Assembly (NCBI GenBank): GCA_963733885.1
Contig: CAVTES010000011.1
Span: 1 to 64,000, forward strand
DNA from: JACVRW01 sp963733885
Lineage (GTDB): Bacteria; Actinomycetota; Thermoleophilia; Solirubrobacterales; Thermoleophilaceae
Direction of reading: 5' to 3'
DNA length: 64,000 nucleotides
Both the position numbers and the translations under genes were made by a program. Of this stretch, positions 35,382-44,256 are shown one piece after another. The notes below the pieces were generated by a model. The model ran no database searches. It was not told where the DNA came from and saw nothing but the letters and a program-made list of their open reading frames with translations. The number at the start of each line of letters is the position of its first letter. Within the stretch, counting starts at the first letter, position 1.

Positions 35382-35771
35382 TCAGCGTTCGACGTGCCCT
35401 GAGCCTCCGTCCGGGCCCAGCACAAGGTCACGCCGGCGGTCGGGCACGTGGTCGAGCGGCACGGGCGCGAGCGCCTCGATGAACGTGCAGCCGCCCGCCG
35501 AGTGGAGCTCGTGCTCGAGTCCGCGATTCACTACCACGGTGTCGCCGGCCGTGAGTGTGCGCGTCTCGCCCTCGACGCTGATCGTGACGTCGCCCTCGAG
35601 GATGATCATCACCTGCTCGGTGTGCTCGTGGCGGTGCCGGGGGACCTGCTTGCCTGGCTCGTAGGTGACCCGGCAGAGGAGCACCTGCTCGCCGCCAACC
35701 GCCCGCAGGTGGACCCCGCTGGCGAATTCGTGAGGCTCGACGCCGGTGAAGCTGCCGAATGGGGAGCTCAC
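35382..35771 (-). CDS. Cupin-domain protein
   Basis: A 129-residue cupin. Metal motif 1 is PRHRHEHTEQVMIILEG (HxH...E), motif 2 is VVNRGLEHELHSAGG (H). A typical single-domain cupin, either an enzyme (dioxygenase, isomerase) or a binding protein. It starts at GTG 35771, overlapping the stop of the molybdenum-subunit gene by four bases (GTGA). Part of the molybdenum hydroxylase operon. Confidence 0.9.
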   Translation of the reverse strand: MSSPFGSFTGVEPHEFASGVHLRAVGGEQVLLCRVTYEPGKQVPRHRHEHTEQVMIILEGDVTISVEGETRTLTAGDTVVVNRGLEHELHSAGGCTFIEALAPVPLDHVPDRRRDLVLGPDGGSGHVER

Positions 35772-36784
35772 GGCACGACCTCCGCCGGCTCCCCTTGCTC
35801 GAGCGCGCGGAGCACTTTCTCCGGCGTGATCGGCAGGTCGGTGATCTGCACGCCGATGGCGTCGGCCACGGCGTTGGCGATCGCCGGGATCGGCGGGTTG
35901 GCGGTCATCTCGCCGACCCCCTTGGCGCCGAAGGGCCCGTTCGCGGAGCCCATCTCGAGCACGGTTGATTCGATCTCCGGCAGCTCGGCCGCACCCGGCA
36001 TGAGGTAGTTGTTGAAGTCTCCTGGGCTGTGGTCGAGCGCCGGGTAGTAGGGGGCGGTTGTCTCATACAGCGCGTGCGACATGCCCATCCACGCGCCGCC
36101 CGTGATCTGCCCCTCCACGAGCGCGGGATTGAGCGCCTTGCCGATCTCATAGGCGCTCTTCAGGCTGAGCACGCGCACCTGTCCGGTCTCAGTGTCCACC
36201 TCCACGTCGGCGACGGTGCAGGCGTGCGCCTCGGTGGAATCGGGGTCCATCGCGCCGGTCTCCGGGTCGAGGTCGCTCTTCGGCTTCATGTAGATCCCGC
36301 GGCCGGAGATCGTGCGTCCCTGCTTGAAGTGCGCGGCGAGCGCTACGTCCATGACCGAGATGCGCTTGTCGGGCACGCCGGCCACGACGATGTTGCCCTC
36401 GCCGTCTGTGTCGAGGTCCTCGGGCGCCGCCTCGAGCTCCTCGGCGGCGACGTCCAGCATCGCCCGGCGCGCCTCGTCGGCCGCTTGGATGATCGCGTTG
36501 CCTGCGCGGTGGGTTGCGCGGCTCGCAAACGTGCCCATGCAGTGCGGCCCGGTGTCGCTGTCCGCGGTGTCGACCATCACCGTGTCGAACGGCACGCCGA
36601 GCGTCTCCGCCCCGATCTGGGCCAGCACCGTCTTCAGCCCCTGGCCGAGATCCACACTCGAGAGCGTGATCACGAACGCCCCGGTGGGGGTCGCGTGCAC
36701 GAGCGCCTGGGTCGGGTCCCCGCCCAGGTTCATGCCGGTCGGATAGTTCACGGCCGCCATCCCGCGGCCGCGCAGCAGGGTCAT
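35768..36784 (-). CDS. Molybdenum hydroxylase large subunit, C-terminal half
   Basis: A 338-residue protein equal to the second half of a xanthine-dehydrogenase-type molybdenum-binding subunit (the MoCoBD_2 region). It has SVDLGQGLKTVLAQIGAETL, THRAGNAIIQAADEARR, and NGPFGAKGVGEMTANPPIP, where the Glu of GVGE is the expected catalytic base. ATG 36784 overlaps the stop of the N-terminal half (ATGA), and ACCCTGCTGCGC follows at once, so translation is coupled. It is read intact, with no frameshift signature near the junction. Confidence 0.88.
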   Translation of the reverse strand: MTLLRGRGMAAVNYPTGMNLGGDPTQALVHATPTGAFVITLSSVDLGQGLKTVLAQIGAETLGVPFDTVMVDTADSDTGPHCMGTFASRATHRAGNAIIQAADEARRAMLDVAAEELEAAPEDLDTDGEGNIVVAGVPDKRISVMDVALAAHFKQGRTISGRGIYMKPKSDLDPETGAMDPDSTEAHACTVADVEVDTETGQVRVLSLKSAYEIGKALNPALVEGQITGGAWMGMSHALYETTAPYYPALDHSPGDFNNYLMPGAAELPEIESTVLEMGSANGPFGAKGVGEMTANPPIPAIANAVADAIGVQITDLPITPEKVLRALEQGEPAEVVP

Positions 36785-38127
36785 TCCGCACCCCGATCTC
36801 GGTCGTTCGAGGACATCGCGCCCAACTCGGGAGCGAGCTCCACCCCGGCCAGCGTCGCGGCCGCCTGGATCGCCTCCACCAGCGAGGCGTCCTCCGTGCG
36901 CTTGCGGTAGGGGCGCTCGTCGCCGTTGCGGTAGGCGTGGTGCAGTCGCAGCTCCCACGGGTCGAGGTCGAGCTCGCGGGCGACGCGGTCCATCTGCATC
37001 TCGACCGCGAACGAGGCCTCGGTCACCCCGAAGCCGCGCATGGCGCTCGAGGGCTGGCGGTTCGTGTACACGCAGTGCACGTCCACCGACACGTTCGGGA
37101 TGGTGTACGGGCCGGCCGCGTTGGCCGCGTGCTTCGTGCAGCCGTACGGGCTGTGGCGGCTGTAGGCACCCGCGTCGTGATAGGTCGTCACCTCGCGCGA
37201 GACGATCGTGCCGTCAGCCATCACGCCGTCCCGGATGTAGATGCGGGCCGCGCTGCGTGTCGAGGAGATCCGCATCTCCTCGGGCCGCGTGTACATGTAC
37301 TTGACCGGCCGGCCCGTGCGCATGGCCGCCAGCGCCGCGATCGGCTCGGCGATCACGTCCACCTTGCCGCCGAAGCCGCCCCCGACCGTGCCGCCCACGA
37401 AGTGGAGCCGATGCGGAGGCAGGCCGAGGATGAGGGCGGTGTTGTCGAGGCTGAAGTAGATCGCCTGCGTGTTCGTATAGACCGTTACGCGCCCGTTCGC
37501 CTCCGGCTTCGCGACGCAGCCCGTTGTCTCGACCGGCGCGTGCTCGATCGGGCTCAGCTGGTAGCGGCCCGAAACCACCTGGTCGGCCCGCTCGCGGGCC
37601 GCTTCAGCGTCCCCGTAGCGCAGGCGGCGGCAGTGGTGGCCCTCGTAGACGAAGTGGTTCGTCCCCCAGTGCGTGACCACCGGCGCGCCGGGGGCGAGCG
37701 CCTCCTCGACGTCGAGCACGTGCGGCAGCTCCTCGAGGTCGAGCCGCACCTTGGCCGCGGCCTCGGCCGCGGCCGCCTCCGTGTCGGCGACCACCGCCGC
37801 GATCTGCTCGCCCCGGTAGCGGACGCGGTCCTCGGCGAGCACCGGCTCGTCGTCAGGCTCCACCCCGATCAGGCAGAGGATCGTGTAGACGTTCTTCGGC
37901 ACGTCCCGGGCCGTCAGCGCGGTCACGAAGCCCGGCACCTGCTCGGCCTCGGAGAAGTCGATCCCGCGGATGCGCGCGTGCACGAGCGGGTTGCGGACCA
38001 TCTTGAGGTGGCACATCCGCGGGAAGCTGATGTCGTCCACGTAGACCGTCGTGCCGGTCACGTGGCCGAGGCCGTCGCGCCGCTCGTGCGCTCGCCCGAT
38101 CACCTTGAAGGGCTTCGTATGGTTCAC
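36781..38127 (-). CDS. Molybdenum hydroxylase large subunit, N-terminal half
   Basis: A 448-residue protein covering the aldehyde oxidase a/b hammerhead domain (TTVYVDDISFPRMCHLKMVR) and MoCoBD_1: LSPIEHAPVETTGCVA, GGTVGGGFGGKVDVIAEPIA for pterin contact, and NRQPSSAMRGFG. It ends where large subunits normally continue; its last residues (ELAPELGAMSSNDRDRG) are polar and look like a genuine end. It needs the C-terminal half for the catalytic Glu. Starts at GTG 38127 with GGAAGGG upstream, overlapping the small-subunit stop (GTGA). Confidence 0.9.
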   Translation of the reverse strand: MNHTKPFKVIGRAHERRDGLGHVTGTTVYVDDISFPRMCHLKMVRNPLVHARIRGIDFSEAEQVPGFVTALTARDVPKNVYTILCLIGVEPDDEPVLAEDRVRYRGEQIAAVVADTEAAAAEAAAKVRLDLEELPHVLDVEEALAPGAPVVTHWGTNHFVYEGHHCRRLRYGDAEAARERADQVVSGRYQLSPIEHAPVETTGCVAKPEANGRVTVYTNTQAIYFSLDNTALILGLPPHRLHFVGGTVGGGFGGKVDVIAEPIAALAAMRTGRPVKYMYTRPEEMRISSTRSAARIYIRDGVMADGTIVSREVTTYHDAGAYSRHSPYGCTKHAANAAGPYTIPNVSVDVHCVYTNRQPSSAMRGFGVTEASFAVEMQMDRVARELDLDPWELRLHHAYRNGDERPYRKRTEDASLVEAIQAAATLAGVELAPELGAMSSNDRDRGAE

Positions 38128-38615
38128 GTCGTTGTCCCTTCCAGCTCGCGCATGCGTGACGCCGCCGCCTCGATCGCGTCGACGATCGGGACTATCCCGG
38201 TGCAGCGGCAGACGTTGCCGGCGAGCGCCTCGGTGATCTCCGCGCGGGTTGGATCCGGGTTGCGTTCGAGGAGGGCCGTCGCGACCGTGATCATCCCCGG
38301 GCTGCAGAAGCCGCACTGGACGGCGAATCGCTCGTGGAAGGTCGCCTGGACAGGGCTGAGCGCGTCGGGCGACCCGACCCCCTCGATCGTCGTGACGGAA
38401 TGCCCCTCGGCGTGCTCGACGGGGACGAGGCAGGCCAGCACGGGCTCGCCATCCAGCCGTACCGTGCAGCTGCCGCAGCCCCCCTGGCGGCAACCCGCCT
38501 TCGTCCCGGTCATGCCGAGCTGGTGGCGCAGCACCGACTGGAGGGTCTCGAGCGGCCGCGCCAGCGCTGCCACCGGCTCCCCGTTCAGCTCGAAGCTCAC
38601 CGCCCTCACGGTCAT
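38124..38615 (-). CDS. Molybdenum hydroxylase [2Fe-2S] small subunit
   Basis: A 163-residue iron-sulfur subunit. The plant-type cluster ligands are GCRQGGCGSCTVRLDG with LACL, and the second cluster is in VQCGFCSPGMIT and GNVCRCTGI. It passes electrons from the molybdenum site to FAD. ATG 38615 follows AGGAGG, and overlaps the stop of the FAD subunit by four bases. All eight cysteines are present. Confidence 0.95.
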   Translation of the reverse strand: MTVRAVSFELNGEPVAALARPLETLQSVLRHQLGMTGTKAGCRQGGCGSCTVRLDGEPVLACLVPVEHAEGHSVTTIEGVGSPDALSPVQATFHERFAVQCGFCSPGMITVATALLERNPDPTRAEITEALAGNVCRCTGIVPIVDAIEAAASRMRELEGTTT

Positions 38616-39436
38616 CGCACCTCCTCCCCCAGCGCGCTCTCGATCGCGTGCCGCACGCACACGGCGGTCATCCGGCGCCGGTACCAGGCGCTCGCGACCG
38701 GGTCGTCGACGGGCGCCGCCGCCGCCGCGGCCGCCTCGGCGGCCTCGGCGATCGCCGCGGCGTCGGCGGGCGCGCCGGTCAACCGCTCCTCGGCGGCCGC
38801 AGCTCGCAGCGCCCGCGGCGCGACGGCGCCGATCGCCACACGCGCCTCCGCGACCGCGCCGTCCTCGATCACGAGCCGCACAGCCGCGCAGGCCACGGCC
38901 GGCGAGTTGGCAGCCCGGCGCGCATGGCGGCGATGAGCGGTGAGGCCGCGCGGTGGCGGAACCACCACCTCGGCGAGCACCTCCGGGCGTCGGTCGCCCT
39001 CCTCGGTCAGCCAGTCGGCGAGCGCCACTGTCCGCTCGCCACCCGTCCCCACCAGGCGCACCGTCGCGTCCAGCGCCAGCAGCACCGGGGCGAGGTCGCC
39101 GTAGGGCGCGGCGGCGTGCAGGTTGCCGCCAAGCGTGGCGATGTTGCGCAGGGCCCAGCCGCCCACCCCGCGGGCCGCGGACCGAAGCGCCGGCAGGTCG
39201 TCGAGCGTCGCGAGGGTAGCGAGCGGACTCATCGCGCCGATCGAGGTGGCACCGTTCCGCCGCACGTAGTCGAGGCCGGCAGCGTGGAGGCCGACGACGC
39301 GCTCGGCGCCAAGCGTGCCGGCGGTGGCCTGCGGCATCAGGAGCGTGCCGCCGCCCATCAGGGCCGTGCCGGGTTGGCCGACCAGACTCGCGGCCCCCTC
39401 GGCGGAGGTCGCGAGCACGTACTCGCGGACTCCCAT
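38612..39436 (-). CDS. Molybdenum hydroxylase FAD subunit
   Basis: A 274-residue FAD-binding subunit (CoxM/PF00941 type). TALMGGGTLLMPQATAG is the first FAD loop and ALRNIATLGGNLHAAAPYGD the second (usual form TxGGNxxxxxPxxD). A CO-dehydrogenase-type C-terminal domain follows (ACAAVRLVIEDGAVAEARVA). It is the first gene of the operon at ATG 39436. The substrate is unknown; the operon lacks genes that would point to xanthine, CO or nicotinate. Confidence 0.92.
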   Translation of the reverse strand: MGVREYVLATSAEGAASLVGQPGTALMGGGTLLMPQATAGTLGAERVVGLHAAGLDYVRRNGATSIGAMSPLATLATLDDLPALRSAARGVGGWALRNIATLGGNLHAAAPYGDLAPVLLALDATVRLVGTGGERTVALADWLTEEGDRRPEVLAEVVVPPPRGLTAHRRHARRAANSPAVACAAVRLVIEDGAVAEARVAIGAVAPRALRAAAAEERLTGAPADAAAIAEAAEAAAAAAAPVDDPVASAWYRRRMTAVCVRHAIESALGEEVR

Positions 39437-39539
39437 TCTCCCTCTCCCTCGTGGATGAAGCGGTCAGGCCACCAGGCCAGCCGGCATGCTACCCACCGAC
39501 GAGTCGCGAGGACCCTCGCGCTCTGACCGGCACCTCTCC

Positions 39540-40985
39540 TTAGATGAGGTCCGCCTGAACCTCGATGCGGCCGGACTTGGCCGCGTCCGCGAGCTTGCCG
39601 TAGTCGAGCTCGTTCTGGTCGGCATAGCGCTCGGAGAACTCGGCGATCGCCCGGTCGAAGGTCTTGCCCTTGCCGAGGTAGGACCCGATCGCGACCCGGT
39701 CGCCGGACCGCGCGTGGGCTCGGGCAAGCGTCCAGCCGCAGACCCGACCGTAGATCGCCAGTCCCTCCGGCGGCAGGGTCTCGATCTCGACCGATCGCTT
39801 GCCGTCCCAGAGCTGGCGGACGTAGAAGTCTCGTTTGGCGTCGTCGAAGCCCAGGGCTGGGAGCCAGCCGAGGAGGATGTCGCTCGAGGCCTGCGTCAGC
39901 CACTGGCCCTCGACCACCCGCTCGCCGTGGTTTCCGAACTCGCTCTCGCCGACGTAGGGCTCGAGCACCGAGGCCTCGGCCTCCTTGGCCTGCAGGAAGA
40001 GCGGATCCTGCCCGTCGCGGCCCATCATCAGCACCACCCAGGCGCGGGTCCCGACACTGCCGACCCCGACTACCTTGCGGGCCATGTCGACGAACCGGTA
40101 GCTGTCGAACAGGTGCCGACGGTCTCCTTTGAGGCTCTCGCGGTAACGGCCGAGCAGCTCAAGGATCCGCTCCTCGAGCTCCTGGCCCTGATCCTCGGAG
40201 ACGAGCTCCCGCGCGGGAACCAGCAGCGGCGGGTCGCTGACGAACCGCGGCTCACCATCGACCACACGAACGAGGCGATCGAACGCTTTGAGGCTGTTCT
40301 TCTTGCCGGCCTTCTTGACGTCCTTCCTCGCCTCCTTCATCGCCTTGGCGGTGGCGACCTTGGCCAGGTCGGCGAGCAGCGTGTCGACGTCGAGGCGGGC
40401 ATACCAGACGTCGAGGTTGCGCATCGCGGCGAACTCGCGCATCGCCTCACGGTAGGAGCGGACCGTACGGAGAACCGCAGCGCGGATCTCCTTCGGAGTG
40501 AACTCGCGGTCGCGCCCGGCGATCGCGAAGCTCGCCGCAAGGCGCTTGACGTCCCACTCCCAGGGCCCCGGAAGCGTCTCGTCGAAGTCGTTGACGTCCA
40601 ACACCTCACGGCGGTCCGGGGCGGCGAAGACGCCGAAGTTCGAGAGGTGGGCATCGCCGCACGCCTGGACCCGCAACCCGGACTCGGGGGTCTTCGCGAG
40701 ATCCATCGCCATGATCGCCGCCGCACCGCGAAAGAACGTGAACGGCGAGGCCAGCATCCGCCCGTAACGGATCGGCACCAGCTCCTGGACACGGCTCTTG
40801 GCCTGATCCTCGAGCACCTGGACCGGATCTCGCCGACGCGCCGGCGGCTCCCACTCGCCGTGGCTCGAGCGCGGAACCTCCTCACGAGCCGCCTTGCCGG
40901 CGGCCGCGCGCTCCTCTGGGGAGGCGGAGTCCACGAGCGGAGGTTTGGTGGGCGCAAGATCGGGTTGCGAAGCTTCCTCGCTCAC
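39540..40985 (-). CDS. DUF2252 family protein (kinase-like fold)
   Basis: A 481-residue DUF2252 protein (PF10009). PIRYGRMLASPFTFFRGAAA is the family signature near residue 72. VQACGDAHLSNFGVFAAPDR and VLDVNDFDETLPGPWEWD look like the catalytic HxD/N and DFD motifs of a kinase-like fold. The role is unknown. Ends IEVQADLI at 39540. Encoded on its own between the molybdenum operon and the RHH gene. Confidence 0.93.
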   Translation of the reverse strand: MSEEASQPDLAPTKPPLVDSASPEERAAAGKAAREEVPRSSHGEWEPPARRRDPVQVLEDQAKSRVQELVPIRYGRMLASPFTFFRGAAAIMAMDLAKTPESGLRVQACGDAHLSNFGVFAAPDRREVLDVNDFDETLPGPWEWDVKRLAASFAIAGRDREFTPKEIRAAVLRTVRSYREAMREFAAMRNLDVWYARLDVDTLLADLAKVATAKAMKEARKDVKKAGKKNSLKAFDRLVRVVDGEPRFVSDPPLLVPARELVSEDQGQELEERILELLGRYRESLKGDRRHLFDSYRFVDMARKVVGVGSVGTRAWVVLMMGRDGQDPLFLQAKEAEASVLEPYVGESEFGNHGERVVEGQWLTQASSDILLGWLPALGFDDAKRDFYVRQLWDGKRSVEIETLPPEGLAIYGRVCGWTLARAHARSGDRVAIGSYLGKGKTFDRAIAEFSERYADQNELDYGKLADAAKSGRIEVQADLI

Positions 40986-41120
40986 CGCACCTCACCCTAC
41001 TCCGAGGTGGGTCATCGGAGTCTGCCCGCGGCAATGGCTCCAGCACGCCCAGGGCGAGCCATGGTTGGCCACATCCGCACCCGCCGCGCGAGCGCGTCGG
41101 GACGTCCTCGCGCGCGTGTA

Positions 41121-41408
41121 TTAGCTCTCGGCGGGGTGTCTAGGCGCGGAACGTTGGCGGCCTGCGTTCGCCCGCGGCGGCCCGGGTGGGTCGACCTCGG
41201 CGAGGCGGCGGACTTCGCGGGCGATGGCCAGCAGGTCGTGGGCGGTGTGGAGCGCTTCCTCGGCGGAGTCCAGCTCGTCGAGCACCGCGCGGATCAGGGC
41301 CGCCTCCCGGACGTACTGCGAGACGCTGATCCCCTGCGAGTCTGCTGCGCGAGCAATCGTCGTGTAGGCCCGGTCTGCGAAGCGGATCGTCGTCGCGTGT
41401 AGCGCCAC
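41121..41408 (-). CDS. Ribbon-helix-helix DNA-binding protein
   Basis: A 95-residue protein. The N-terminal ribbon TIRFADRAYTTIARAADSQG and helix ISVSQYVREAALIRAV are those of plasmid-partition/antitoxin-type RHH regulators. The second half (EALHTAHDLLAIAREVRRLA) is a helical tail. No toxin gene is adjacent on either side, so it is probably a solitary regulator or an orphan antitoxin. Confidence 0.82.
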   Translation of the reverse strand: MALHATTIRFADRAYTTIARAADSQGISVSQYVREAALIRAVLDELDSAEEALHTAHDLLAIAREVRRLAEVDPPGPPRANAGRQRSAPRHPAES

Positions 41409-41596
41409 GGGCGCAACTCTAGCCGCGCCCGCGGTGACGGCCGCGGGCTCGAGCGACGACGAATGTTGGCGGCGGCGGCTTCATTGCGATAGTGTCGCCG
41501 TAATCGCGGTAGCGTATACGGTATCGGCTATCGGGGTCTGACTGCTTACCGACCGGCGCCGCTGGCTCTGGCCCCCGGTCTACCGATGAGGAGCTG

Positions 41597-42906
41597 ATGA
41601 TGCACGGTTTCGCGTGTCGTAACTCGGTGCACCTGATGTCGCGCCGGCGTTTGCTGCTTGCCCTGACGGCGTTCGGTGTGTTCGCCGTGTTCTCTGTGCT
41701 CGCGATAGCCACTCCGGCGCGCGCGGACACTGTCACCGACTGGAACGCGATCGCCGCCGCGGCGCTGCAGTCGCCGGGCACGGCCACGCCACCTGGCGCC
41801 GGCCAGGGCGCGCCCTCGACCGTGCACCTGGCGATGGTCCATGCCGCCGTCTATGACGCGGTCAACGCGATCGACGGCGGCCACGAGCCGTACGCGTCCT
41901 CGCCCGCAGCCGAGCCATGGTATTCGCAGGACGCCGCGGTCGCGGCCGCCGCGCGCCACGTGCTCCTCAACGGGGGCCTCGGCTTCCCCGCCGCGCGCAT
42001 GTCCGCCATCGAGACCGCCTACCAGAACACGCTCGCCGGGATCCCGCCCGGCGCGGCGAAGGCCGGCGGGATCGCCACAGGCGTGGCCGCCGCGAACGCC
42101 GTGCTGGCGGCGCCTGGGGGCGACGACCGCTTCGGGACGTTCAGTTTCACGGCCGGCACGCTGCCTGGCGAGTGGGGCCGACCAGCGGCGTCTACGACCC
42201 CGGCGCGTGGCTGAAGGACGTCACCCCGTTCGTGCTGCGTGATCCCGACCTGTTCCGCGGCCGCGCGCCGAACGCCCTCCACACCCGCGCGTACGCCGCC
42301 GAGTTCAACGAGGTCAAGGCGATCGGGTCGACGGCGAGCGGCTCGACCAGGACCCGGAGCAGACGGCCGCGGCGCAACTTCTGGGGCCTGGGCAACGCCA
42401 CGGCGACGATGGCGAGCATCCTGCGCTCGGTCGCGAGCACGCAGGGCGGCACGCTGGCCGACCACGCCCGGGTGTTCGCCAGCGCGCATACGCGAACGCC
42501 GCGGACGCGCTGATCGTGACGTGGCGCGACAAGGCCCGGTACTCGTTCTGGCGGCCGATCACCGCGATCCGACGAGGCCGCGAGCGACGGCAACGCCGCG
42601 ACGGAGGCCGAAGCGGCCTGGACCTCGCTGATCGCGGCGCCGCCCTATCCCGATCACCCGTCGGGGCTGTCGGCGTTCGGCTGCTCGGTCGTGGACACGC
42701 TGCAGCACTTCTACGGCCGTGACGCCGCGACGTTCAGCGGCACGAGCCCCGCGGCGACGCGTACGTTCACGAGCTTCTCGCAGATGTGCGACGACATCGT
42801 CGACGCCCGCGTGTGGTCCGGCATCCACTTCCGCTTCGCCGACGAGGAGGCCGCGAAGATCGGACGCAAGGTCGCCCACTGGGGCAACCGACACGCCTTC
42901 CGCTGA
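41597..42906 (+). pseudogene. Vanadium-dependent haloperoxidase-like phosphatase, several frameshifts
   Basis: A secreted vanadium haloperoxidase-type protein of about 430 residues. A signal peptide starts at ATG 41597 (LLLALTAFGVFAVFSVLAIA). DTVTDWNAIAAAALQSPG and VHLAMVHAAVYDAVNAIDGG are the usual first helices. Frame changes occur near 42176, 42350, 42480 and 42570. Recognisable blocks continue across them: SGVYDPGAWLKDVTPFVLRD, FWRPITAIR (vanadate lysine/arginine region shifted), PPYPDHPSGLSAFG in place of the usual PSGHS, and ARVWSGIHFRFADEEA. All blocks are in order, so this may be an intact gene with indel errors. Confidence 0.75.
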
Positions 42907-42920
42907 CCGCGGAGGAACCA

Positions 42921-43802
42921 ATGACCACCCTTCAAGGCGAGGCGCAACGCAGGTTCCGCACCGCCGGGCTGGCTGGAATCGTCGTTGCTGGCGCTCTCAT
43001 CATGGGTTGCGGAGGCAGCGATGAGGACGACGCGAACGCGGGGAGCCCATCGGTCGAGGCCTCGGCCTCCCGCAACCCTGACGGCGTCACCAAGATCGGT
43101 CGCGGCCGCGGACTTTACGTGCGTTGCACAGGGACCGGTTCGCCGACGGTCGTCATGGAGGGAGGCGATGAGGACACCAGCGATTCGTACGCCTTCGCCG
43201 AACCCGCCGTCGCGAAGGTGACACGGACTTGCGTCTACGACCGCGCCAACCTTGGACGGAGCGATCCCGCTCCGGGTCCGCGCGGCTTGCGGGAGCTGGT
43301 GGGCGACCTCGAAAGGCTGCTGAAGGCCGCCCGGATCCCGGGCCCCTACGTGTTGGTGGGCACCTCCGGAGGCGGCTACATCACGGCGGGATATGCCTTC
43401 GCGCATCCGCGCCAGATCGCCGGCCTCGTCTTCGTCGACACGGCCGCGCCGTTTAGGAACCCACCGCGAGAGATCGTCGAGGCGACCGACCCCGACAACC
43501 CCGAAAATGTCGAGCGGCGTGACTACCTGCAGGTTGAGAAGGACGCCTGGGCGGCCCGTAGGCGGGTCGGTGACATCCCGGTGACGATCATCGCGGTCAA
43601 GTTCTCGGCCGCCGCGATCGCCGAGTCGCCGTTTCCTTCGGAGCGGCGAGCGATGCGGCATAACGTCCGGCGCCAGCGGGGGTGGCTCGCCCTCAGCCCG
43701 CGCGCGAAGCTGCTCGTGGCGCGCACCGGGCACGCGGTCGAGGAGGACGATCCAGAGCTGGTGATCGATGCAGTCCTCGACGTCGTGCGCGCGGCTCGCT
43801 GA
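42921..43802 (+). CDS. Alpha/beta hydrolase lipoprotein
   Basis: A 293-residue exported hydrolase. The lipobox is GALIMGCGGSDED, so it would be anchored by Cys in the membrane. The fold follows: LYVRCTGTGSPTVVMEGGDE, CVYDRANLGRSDPAPGPR, the nucleophile elbow LVGTSGGGYITAGYA, and ARTGHAVEEDDPELV with the histidine. ATG 42921 has GCGGAGGAACC in front and lies 15 bases after the haloperoxidase stop, so both would be transcribed together. Confidence 0.88.
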   Translation: MTTLQGEAQRRFRTAGLAGIVVAGALIMGCGGSDEDDANAGSPSVEASASRNPDGVTKIGRGRGLYVRCTGTGSPTVVMEGGDEDTSDSYAFAEPAVAKVTRTCVYDRANLGRSDPAPGPRGLRELVGDLERLLKAARIPGPYVLVGTSGGGYITAGYAFAHPRQIAGLVFVDTAAPFRNPPREIVEATDPDNPENVERRDYLQVEKDAWAARRRVGDIPVTIIAVKFSAAAIAESPFPSERRAMRHNVRRQRGWLALSPRAKLLVARTGHAVEEDDPELVIDAVLDVVRAAR

Positions 43803-43924
43803 CAACGCGCTCGGTATTTGCTCGATCGCACGGGGGTCCCGCGCACGTGGTACTCGTCTCGAGCGAGCGCGTGCCGAACGCTGGTGGACGCGCTCGCTTG
43901 GCGCTCACTGCGGGAGCCACAAGA

Positions 43925-43946
43925 CATATTGCCTGATGGTAATATG
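43925..43946. promoter_or_regulatory. Palindromic operator before ArsR gene
   Basis: CATATTGCC-TGAT-GGTAATATG, eight of nine positions paired, ends eight bases before the ArsR start at 43954. AT-rich in otherwise GC-rich DNA. ArsR proteins bind such long imperfect palindromes at their own start. Confidence 0.7.
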
Positions 43947-43953
43947 ATGCGGG

Positions 43954-44256
43954 ATGAGTGCATACGGCGCCCTAGCCGAACCGCACCGCAGACAGATTCT
44001 CGACTTGCTGCGCGAGGGGGAGCGGCCCGCCGGAAAGCTGGTGGAGCAACTCGCGCTTAGCCAGCCAGGAGTCTCCAAGCATCTCAAGGTGCTGCGCGAG
44101 GCCGGGCTCGTGAGTGTGCGCGCCGATGGCAAGCGGCGTCTGTACGCGCTGCGAGCCGAGCCCCTTGCCGAGGTCGACGCGTGGCTTGCGCGCTACCGCG
44201 CATTCTGGTCTGAGCGCCTCGACGACCTGGAACGACACCTGGAGGGCAACCCATGA
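43954..44256 (+). CDS. ArsR-family transcriptional regulator (module 1)
   Basis: A 100-residue winged-helix regulator: ALAEPHRRQILDLLREGERP, LALSQPGVSKHLKVLREAGL and VSVRADGKRRLYALRAEPLA cover helices, recognition helix and wing. No metal-binding cysteines, so it is the metal-free group that is paired with AHSA1 proteins. Its stop overlaps the next ATG by four bases. Probably autoregulates through 43925-43946. Confidence 0.93.
   Translation: MSAYGALAEPHRRQILDLLREGERPAGKLVEQLALSQPGVSKHLKVLREAGLVSVRADGKRRLYALRAEPLAEVDAWLARYRAFWSERLDDLERHLEGNP

Noticed and set aside
36937..38943. 668-codon plus-strand ORF over the molybdenum hydroxylase genes
   Set aside because: A shadow of the third-position GC bias; the minus-strand genes have clear family motifs and overlaps.
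39486..41402. 638-codon plus-strand ORF opposite DUF2252
   Set aside because: Antisense to an intact DUF2252 gene, no protein-like motifs.
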